Shown piece after piece: positions 58,263-64,000 of a stretch of 64,000 nucleotides of DNA. Below the pieces are notes generated by a model that was not told the DNA's origin, searched no databases, and was given only the letters and a program-made list of their open reading frames with translations. The DNA lies in assembly GCF_051388935.1 (NCBI RefSeq), contig NZ_JBPKBI010000024.1, positions 1 through 64,000 of the forward strand, read 5' to 3'. Both the position numbers and the translations under genes were made by a program. Numbering within the stretch: the stretch's first letter is position 1; every line of letters begins with the position of its first letter. The DNA is from Yinghuangia sp035454725. GTDB lineage: Bacteria > Actinomycetota > Actinomycetes > Streptomycetales > Streptomycetaceae.

Positions 58263-60617
58263 ATGGCATCCGGAAAACCCGCAAAGCGCCTACCCGCGAA
58301 GGGCGCCCGTACCGCCGCCGGGCTCGTCCTGGCCGTGTCCGGCGTCCAGGTGTTGCAGGCGGCGACCGCTGCCGACGCCCACGCCGACGAATCGAACCGG
58401 GCACCGGAACCCGACAGGAGCGGCGGGCCCGGCAGGGGCTGGGCGATCAACGACTGGCTTCAGCGAAACGTGCCCGTGACACCGGATATGGTTCCGCCCG
58501 ACGCCCAATTGCATTGGTCGAAAAAGTTCGTGGCCTGGCTCAACCAACGCGTCATTCTCGAAGCCCAGTTCGGTGTCATGCCCAGCGGTACTCCCAGCAG
58601 CTGGGCGGTCCTGGCCAAAGACGTCGCCTACGGAGTCACCTCGTTTCTGGGCGAGCGCGGAGCCGCGGGCGAAACGGCCAGGACCGACGCGATCCGCGAG
58701 ATCCTCGAAGGACGCAGCGCCGCCATAGCCGACTACGTTGCCGAGAGCCGGACCGGGACGGTCTCACCGGAGACGTTGCAGAGATACGTCACGATGGAGG
58801 CGTCCTACCAGGCGGTCCCCGAAAACCACCGGCACCTTGAGATCAACGAATTCGCCCGGGATCTCACCGCCTGGCGACGCGAGGTGGACGGCAGCCCGTT
58901 CCGCAGCCCGCAGACCGACCCGATACTCAACGCACGCGTGGACGCCGCGCGTACTGCTTACCAGGCCGCGGAGCGCAACGGGACGCTGACCGACGCGATC
59001 GAGTACGAGCTCTACAAGGCGGTTCTCGCCACGGATCCGAACGTCTCCGCGGAGAAGTTGCAGAGCACGAACTTCGTGGACTGGCAGCAGGCCAAATACA
59101 GCGGAGAGTTGCCCGAGGGCCGGAACCAAGGCCCCCGCGGCCCCGGAACGGGCGGCGACCCGGCGGGTACCGGCCCGGACAAGCCCAAGCCGGTCACACC
59201 CGGCCCCTCGGGCGGCGCGGCCGACCCGTCGCGCGGAACGGCACCGGAGACGGGCAGACCTTCCGGCGGGCAGGCCGACGGCGGATCCGGAGCCGGTCGC
59301 GGCGGCGCACCCGACCCGTCCGGGCACGCTGACGGAACCACCCGCTCGGAGCCGGGACGGCCGCCCGCAGGCGACGGCAAGCCGGTTGCGGGCGCCCCGG
59401 AGCGCGCGCCCGCAGGCGACCCCGCGACCAAGCCCGCCCCCGGCGCCGAGCCGAAGCCGGCCCGCGCACAACAGGAGACCGGAAAAACCCCACCCGCGAC
59501 CAAGCCGGAACCGGCACCGGCGTGGGACGAGACCGGCAAACCCGCGGAGAAGCCGAAGGGGCCGCCTCCGGCCACACCCGAGGCGCCGAAGTTCACGCCG
59601 GGCAGCGTGCCGGACACACACAACGGCGGGGTCTACCGATCGGTCAAGGTCAACGCGGCAGCCGAGGCGGCGATGTTCGGGCTGGAGGTCCTCCAGGCCC
59701 ATTTGACGTCGGACGTCCTGAACTGGGTGGTCCGCAGGGCTCAGCAGGACCCTGAATTCGTCGACCGCTATCTGGTGCAATACGAGGAATGGCAGCGCAT
59801 GAGCTGGCTCGAACGCCAGCAGTACGATTTCACCCGTTTGTGGAAGGACGGCACGGAATTCATCAACTCCGCGGCCTTCTTTGCCGAGATGGCGAATTAC
59901 ATGAGGGCCATGCAGGAGTTCTACCGGGCCAATCCCGGCATCACTCCCCCGGGCCTGGCGCCCCCTCCGGGTGCCGGCGACGAGTCCCAGGGGCCCGGCA
60001 TTCCCGTCGCGCCGTACACCGGCGGCGCCCAGACCACCGACGCGGCCAACCGCATCACCAGGGACGAAAACGGGATGTGGCACGACCAATCGCGGATCTA
60101 CATGCTCGCGGACCGCGACAAGGCCCCGGCGGCGCAGGCCCAGCCGCCCGTTCAGCCGCAGACCGGCCCCAAGCCCGCCGAGCCGAAGGCCGACAAACCG
60201 AAGACCGACAAACCGAAGGCCGACAAGCACGGAGACGACAAGCCCGGCCCCGGGCAGGTGGGGACCGCCCAGCAGCGCGTGCAGGAGCAGATGCAAGAGA
60301 AGAGGGATGCGAAGAAAGAGGAGAAGAAGGAAGACCGCAAGAGTGACAACAAGCCCGGTTACGACAGCCACGGTGATTCCGGGGGCAGCCGGCGCGGGGG
60401 CGACGGCCACGGCTCATCCGGGGGCGGTTCGACCGGGGGCGGTTCGACCGGGAGCGGCACCGGCGGGTCCGGCGGCGGCAACTCCACCGGAGGGGGCAAC
60501 GGCCCCAGCGGCGGCAACGGATCCGCCGGCGCCCCCGGGGCGGACTCCGGCGACCGGGGCGGAGGCGTCAAGGGCAACTTCTCCAAGACGCCTCAGAGTT
60601 CGTCCACACGCGTGTGA
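58263..60617 (+). CDS. Secreted low-complexity protein of unknown function
   Basis: 784 residues from ATG 58263. A signal peptide is clear: basic start (GKPAKRLPAKGART), hydrophobic stretch AAGLVLAVSGVQVLQAAT and a likely cut near ADAHADE. Residues 50-330 are mostly helical (WAINDWLQRNVPVTPD, SWAVLAKDVAYGVTSFLGER). A Pro/Gly/Glu-rich linker fills 335-500, and a second short helical unit follows (AAMFGLEVLQAHLTSDVLNW then VVRRAQQDPEFVDRYLVQYE, 510-590). The C-terminus is Lys/Asp-rich and then Gly/Ser-rich to the end. No catalytic motif or anchor is seen. It may be a surface or matrix protein. Confidence 0.8.
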   Translation: MASGKPAKRLPAKGARTAAGLVLAVSGVQVLQAATAADAHADESNRAPEPDRSGGPGRGWAINDWLQRNVPVTPDMVPPDAQLHWSKKFVAWLNQRVILEAQFGVMPSGTPSSWAVLAKDVAYGVTSFLGERGAAGETARTDAIREILEGRSAAIADYVAESRTGTVSPETLQRYVTMEASYQAVPENHRHLEINEFARDLTAWRREVDGSPFRSPQTDPILNARVDAARTAYQAAERNGTLTDAIEYELYKAVLATDPNVSAEKLQSTNFVDWQQAKYSGELPEGRNQGPRGPGTGGDPAGTGPDKPKPVTPGPSGGAADPSRGTAPETGRPSGGQADGGSGAGRGGAPDPSGHADGTTRSEPGRPPAGDGKPVAGAPERAPAGDPATKPAPGAEPKPARAQQETGKTPPATKPEPAPAWDETGKPAEKPKGPPPATPEAPKFTPGSVPDTHNGGVYRSVKVNAAAEAAMFGLEVLQAHLTSDVLNWVVRRAQQDPEFVDRYLVQYEEWQRMSWLERQQYDFTRLWKDGTEFINSAAFFAEMANYMRAMQEFYRANPGITPPGLAPPPGAGDESQGPGIPVAPYTGGAQTTDAANRITRDENGMWHDQSRIYMLADRDKAPAAQAQPPVQPQTGPKPAEPKADKPKTDKPKADKHGDDKPGPGQVGTAQQRVQEQMQEKRDAKKEEKKEDRKSDNKPGYDSHGDSGGSRRGGDGHGSSGGGSTGGGSTGSGTGGSGGGNSTGGGNGPSGGNGSAGAPGADSGDRGGGVKGNFSKTPQSSSTRV

Positions 60618-60633
60618 CCCGACCGTCCGCGGA

Positions 60634-60652
60634 CCGGCCCCTGGGGGGCCGG
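60634..60652 (+). terminator. GC-rich hairpin after the secreted-protein gene
   Basis: CCGGCCCC (60634-60641) and GGGGCCGG (60645-60652) form a perfect 8-base stem with a 3-base loop, 17 bases after the stop. It has no T tract, which is common for actinomycete terminators. Confidence 0.5.
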
Positions 60653-60918
60653 CGGCGGGCGGTGACAACCAACCGAACGACCGTCACGGGGCCGCGTCGA
60701 GGTGTCCGTGACGCCTGGCCGCCGCCACGGCCGGGGCGGGCGAACCACCGTTCGCGGGCGGTGCGTTGGCCGAAGGAAAAGGCCCCGGGGCCGGCCTGCT
60801 TCGCGCACTTTGTGGCGGGCAGGCCGGGCCCGGGTGTTCCTGTCACCGGCAGGCGTGGACCGGACGCTGCGGGCATGCCGCTACCGGTGACTCGTCAAGG
60901 CTTTACGGGGAGCGCGGT
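60653..60918. other. Intergenic region before the pseudokinase gene
   Basis: About 270 GC-rich bases without a supported gene. GGGGAG at 60907-60912 is the ribosome site of the next gene. No promoter boxes are convincing. Confidence 0.4.
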
Positions 60919-62319
60919 ATGTGGACACCAGGGACGGTTTTCAGCGGCCGGTACACCTTGGCCGAACAACTGGTCGACGCAAGCGCGGCCGAGGTGTGGT
61001 GGGCCCACGACTCCGTGCTCGGGCGGTGGGTCGTGATCAAGATCCTGCATCCGATGCGCGGTGAGAGCACCGCGGACGACCCGGCGCGGTTGCGTGCAGA
61101 GGCGGAACTCGTCGCGACCTTTGATCGCCCTGAGATGGTCGGCGTCCGCCGCGAGGGGGCCGACGGCGGTGGGCGCACCCCTTACCTCTTGGCCCGCTTC
61201 GTGGACGGCAGGCCGCCGGCCCTGCGAACGGCCGTACCCGTCTCGATGTCGTACGAACAGATACCCGACGTCGTGGCGCGGACTCTGGAAGCGCTGCACG
61301 CGGAACATCGGGACGCGTCGCTCGTACACCGCGACGTCGAGCCGTCCGACCCCACGCCGCGCAGGCACACACCGGTCGCGCGCCGGCCGGCGGACGGGCG
61401 GCGCGGACGACGGCGCCGCACCGCCGCCGTCGCGCTGCCGGCAGCCGCCGCCGGTGCGGCGGTCGCCGTGACCACGACCCTGCTCGTCCTGCACTCACCC
61501 ACCGGTGCCGGCTCCGAAGCCCGGCAGGAAACACCGGCGGTCGCGTACGCGCCGGTGCTGCCGGGGTTCGCGACACCCGAGGCGACGCCGACGTTCGCCG
61601 CCGTGCCCGAGAGGGGCAGCACCTCGTCGCCCCCTGCGCCCGACGGCTCGGCCACGCCGCTCACAGCCCCGCTACCCGACCCGAACACTCCTGCCCAGAC
61701 GGCGAGTTCCCTCCCGCCGCCGCCCGCACCACCGCCCGTCAAGCCTGCGGCGCACACCACCTCCGGGCGCACCGGCAACGGCACGCCGGGGGGCGACGCA
61801 TCCGGAGGCCGCGGTGCGAAGCCTTCGACGCCCCCCGCCCCCAAGCCCGCCGCTCCCGCCGACCCCGCGCCTCCCGCCGCCAAGCCCGCCGCCGCTCCGC
61901 CGCCGCCCGTGGTGCCCGCCGGGTGCGGCGGCGCGGGCTGGGGAGCGATCACCAACCTCGGCAGCGGCATGAAGATCGGCATCGACACCGCGAGTCCCGG
62001 CGTCGGCAGCAGACTGGTCACGGGCGGACGCACGGAATACGGCTGGGTCGTGGTGCCGACCGTCCTCTGGCAGACCATCCGGTCTTGCGGCGCCGACGGC
62101 CTGGCCGTCACGCCGGGGACGTCCCCCAGCGGCGTGTCACTCGGCAACGCCGCCTACGCCGCGGGAATGCTGACGATCAGTGCCGCGCCCACTCCGGGCG
62201 CGGCACTGATCACCCACATGGCCGGGCAGCAGTGCCTGACCGACAACGGCCCCGGCCGTCAACTGACCTTCGCCCGCTGCACACCGGGAGACACCGCCCA
62301 GCAGTGGTACCTCCCGTGA
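60919..62319 (+). CDS. Membrane pseudokinase fragment with a lectin-like tail
   Basis: 466 residues from ATG 60919. The N-terminal 140 residues look like the N-lobe of a Ser/Thr kinase (FSGRYTLAEQLVDASAAEVW, VVIKILHPM with the ATP Lys, EALHAEHRDASLVHRDVEPS). The glycine loop lacks its glycines. The catalytic HRDxKPxN reads HRDVEPSD. The DFG loop and the whole C-lobe are missing. A short basic stretch leads straight into a membrane helix (AAVALPAAAAGAAVAVTTTL), a long Pro/Ala linker and a Cys-containing outer domain ending in QCLTDNGPGRQLTFARCTPG with QQWYLP, like the last repeat of a ricin-type lectin. Kinase activity is not expected. It may be a deletion product of a PknB-like receptor kinase or a sensor in its own right. 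Confidence 0.75.
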   Translation: MWTPGTVFSGRYTLAEQLVDASAAEVWWAHDSVLGRWVVIKILHPMRGESTADDPARLRAEAELVATFDRPEMVGVRREGADGGGRTPYLLARFVDGRPPALRTAVPVSMSYEQIPDVVARTLEALHAEHRDASLVHRDVEPSDPTPRRHTPVARRPADGRRGRRRRTAAVALPAAAAGAAVAVTTTLLVLHSPTGAGSEARQETPAVAYAPVLPGFATPEATPTFAAVPERGSTSSPPAPDGSATPLTAPLPDPNTPAQTASSLPPPPAPPPVKPAAHTTSGRTGNGTPGGDASGGRGAKPSTPPAPKPAAPADPAPPAAKPAAAPPPPVVPAGCGGAGWGAITNLGSGMKIGIDTASPGVGSRLVTGGRTEYGWVVVPTVLWQTIRSCGADGLAVTPGTSPSGVSLGNAAYAAGMLTISAAPTPGAALITHMAGQQCLTDNGPGRQLTFARCTPGDTAQQWYLP

Positions 62320-62645
62320 CCGGTCGAGATCGGCGAACCTTCTTCAGATATCCGATGAAGGATGGTTCTGGACGGCTGCGTCGTGAGCGGCAGCACGAGC
62401 CGGGACGGGTAGGCGGCGGCGCGGTAGATCTTGTGGGTCACCGGGCGGCCCACCGGGAGGTGGAACGCGTCGGGAGGCCGATTCCTCGGCGCTCGCAGAT
62501 CCGCCCCGGTTCGTAGTGCGCGGCCGGGCCAGATCCGGCGCCGAAGCGGGCTACGACCGTCACATCTCCCATCGAATTGAACATTCGGACAATGTCAGGG
62601 GACCTGCTCAGTGGCCGGTGCCGATCACTTGTTAGGTTGTGGCCC
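62320..62645. promoter_or_regulatory. Intergenic region upstream of the IclR gene
   Basis: About 325 bases without a supported gene. The interrupted palindrome at 62581-62595 lies 51 bases upstream of the IclR start. TAGGTT at 62633-62638 could be a -10 for a nearly leaderless transcript. Short arms CCTTC...GAAGG at about 62338-62361 may help to end transcription of the gene before. Confidence 0.45.
62581..62595. promoter_or_regulatory. Interrupted palindrome, candidate IclR autoregulatory site
   Basis: ACATT-CGGAC-AATGT has perfect 5-base arms in a low-GC patch just before the IclR gene. Confidence 0.35.
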
Positions 62646-63560
62646 ATGGCCCGTCCTGCGCCCGCGTCCGTCCGCGCCGCAAGCATCGTGTCCTTCCTGA
62701 CCGCACATCCGTCGCGCGGCTTCACGATCACCGAGCTGGTCCGCCACCTCGGCATGAACATCGCGTCCGCACACGCGACGCTCGCGGTGCTGTGCGACTG
62801 CGGGTTCGTCATCCGCGACCCGGTCCACCGCACCTACGTCCTGGGCCCGGCCCTCGCCGCGACCGGCTACGCCGCCCTCGAACAGCACCCGGCGATCGAG
62901 GCGGCCATCGACGAAGCCGAAAAACTCGCCGCCGAACTCGCCGCCGAGGTCGGAGTCACCGCCGTCGCCGGCCGGGACGTCATCTTCCTCGCCCGCCGCG
63001 GGCCCGAACCGCTCGCGCAGACCATCGGCTACCCGGGCGACCGGTCCCCGCTGCTCGCCCCCATCGGCTCGGTCTTCATGGCCTGGGCCGACGACGACGC
63101 GATCACCGCCTGGCTCGAACGCGCCGAGCTCCCGCTCGAACTGGCCGTCTACTACCGCAAAGTCCTTGCCGACGTCCGCACCCGCGGATTCAGCGTGCCC
63201 ATGCCGCCGATCGCCTCCCCCGCCATGATCGAGGCGATGGCCGCACTGCGCAGCGAACCCGCCGACGGCGACGCCGAACCACGCCTGCGCGAAGTGCTCC
63301 AGAAGACCGACGAAATGCTGCTCCTGCTCGACGGCCTCTCCGGCTCCGAGGAGGTTGTCTTCAAAACCGTCACCGCGCCGATCTTCGACCCCATCGGCCG
63401 CGTGCTCCTGTCCCTCAGCATCACCGGCCCCGACCACCCGGTGAGCATCGACCACATCCTCGAACTCGGCCGCCGCGTCGCCCAGTCCGCCTCTGTCGCC
63501 ACCCGCCGATCGCGTGGCCGAGCCCCCCAGCCCTCCCCCGGCCCCGGCACCGCCGACTGA
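62646..63560 (+). CDS. IclR-family transcriptional regulator (second copy)
   Basis: 304 residues from ATG 62646. The winged HTH is seen at residues 10-60 (ASIVSFLTAHPSRGFTITEL, VRHLGMNIASAHATLAVLCD). The effector domain has RRGPEPLAQTIGYPGDRSPL and LAPIGSVFMAWADDDAITAW, in the IclR pattern. It is related to the regulator at 36805 but not a recent copy. No co-oriented enzyme gene is in view; its targets may lie beyond the window. A Pro/Arg tail ends the protein. Confidence 0.9.
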   Translation: MARPAPASVRAASIVSFLTAHPSRGFTITELVRHLGMNIASAHATLAVLCDCGFVIRDPVHRTYVLGPALAATGYAALEQHPAIEAAIDEAEKLAAELAAEVGVTAVAGRDVIFLARRGPEPLAQTIGYPGDRSPLLAPIGSVFMAWADDDAITAWLERAELPLELAVYYRKVLADVRTRGFSVPMPPIASPAMIEAMAALRSEPADGDAEPRLREVLQKTDEMLLLLDGLSGSEEVVFKTVTAPIFDPIGRVLLSLSITGPDHPVSIDHILELGRRVAQSASVATRRSRGRAPQPSPGPGTAD

Positions 63561-64000
63561 CTGCGGGGCCCCGACCGAGTCGCATCGCTCCGGTCACCGC
63601 GCGACGCGCCCCGGCAGCGGGGAAGCCACGGTCGCGTACCGCTGCCCGATACCGGCGAGGCAGCGCGAGTCGACCACTGCGCGCCGCGCCTTGGCCGTTC
63701 GCCGACGCACCAACGTGACCCATCCGCCAACCGGTGAATCCGGCATATGAGTTGACGTCGCGTCCCATGCCGCGCGGCGGCGTGGATCGCTGTCCACCGT
63801 GCGCTCCCGGGCGCCTCGCGGCCCCGGCTCGGGCGGTCCCGCCGCTAGCATCACCGTCCGCAGCACCCCGGGCAAAACCGGGCCACCGCCGACCCCAAGC
63901 ATGAACTGCCTTGCACAGCATGCCCGTTGCCCATGCCCGTGCCGGCAGGGAACCGCGGGGGCACCGACGTCCCGACCACCACACGACCCGCCCGCCATGG
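63561..64000. other. Terminal intergenic region
   Basis: No gene is supported in these 440 bases. TAGCAT at about 63845 on the plus strand resembles a -10 hexamer and may serve a gene beyond the window edge. Short arms CCCGG and CCGGG near 63868-63883 could form a small hairpin. Confidence 0.4.

Noticed and set aside
63421..63998. Minus-strand frames at the right edge
   Set aside because: They are Arg/Gly-rich shadows without domains. Part overlaps the IclR gene.

Overview
The window is high-G+C DNA with GTG and TTG starts, stop/start overlaps (ATGA, GTGA), an MbtH-like protein, F420-type LLM oxidoreductases and a gas-vesicle cluster of the Streptomyces type. This points to a filamentous actinomycete (Streptomycetales or close relative). 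The assembly is draft quality: there are N runs at 14256-14365 and 17737-17888, and a poly-G/N mis-join at 52434-52602.

Region 1 (1-16600): the 3' part of a nonribosomal peptide cluster. A truncated-at-the-edge megasynthase carries C(end)-A-T / C-A-T / C-A-NMT-T / C-A-T-TE. It is followed by an MbtH-like protein, a cytochrome P450 (broken by a gap), a START/SRPBCC-like protein and a small protein. Specificity codes read from the sequence suggest Pro-Phe-(N-methyl aromatic, Tyr-like)-Val. The second and third A domains are near-identical copies except in the pocket segment.

Region 2 (16787-21427): acyl-CoA genes. A mesaconyl-C4-CoA hydratase-like MaoC protein converges on a 2-methylfumaryl-CoA isomerase (Mct-like), followed by a crotonase and a divergent LLM oxidoreductase.

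Region 3 (21600-29830): a compact five-gene operon encoding a giant TPR protein with a zinc ribbon, a J-like protein without HPD, a GrpE-like protein, an Hsp70 with four zinc ribbons in place of the interdomain linker, and a small zinc-ribbon protein. This is my best candidate for an undescribed system.

Region 4 (30068-44232): a catabolic or tailoring island. It holds an NTF2-like protein, a phosphotransferase, a second LLM enzyme, an amidohydrolase-ferredoxin-(SDR relic)-P450 operon, an IclR regulator, a second amidohydrolase, an EthD-like protein, a truncated P450, a TetR regulator and a LuxE/LuxC-like acyl reductase pair. Several relics show that this region is decaying or has been rearranged.

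Region 5 (44404-47031): a Ro60/TROVE-like protein with a vWA domain and intact MIDAS, translationally coupled to an ARPP-like protein with a C-terminal HTH. A perfect 12-bp-arm hairpin covers the ribosome binding site of the first gene.

Region 6 (47050-51205, minus strand): gas-vesicle genes gvpO-A-F-G-J-L-S-K, mostly overlapping. Region 7 (51901-57965): a CBS-BON protein, then a minus-strand operon of an Hsp90-family protein and a TPR partner. Region 8 (58263-64000): a secreted low-complexity protein, a membrane pseudokinase with a lectin-like tail, and an IclR regulator.

The window therefore carries two separate chaperone-plus-TPR modules (Hsp70-type and Hsp90-type) and a Ro60-like RNA-quality-control module, next to biosynthetic and catabolic genes.
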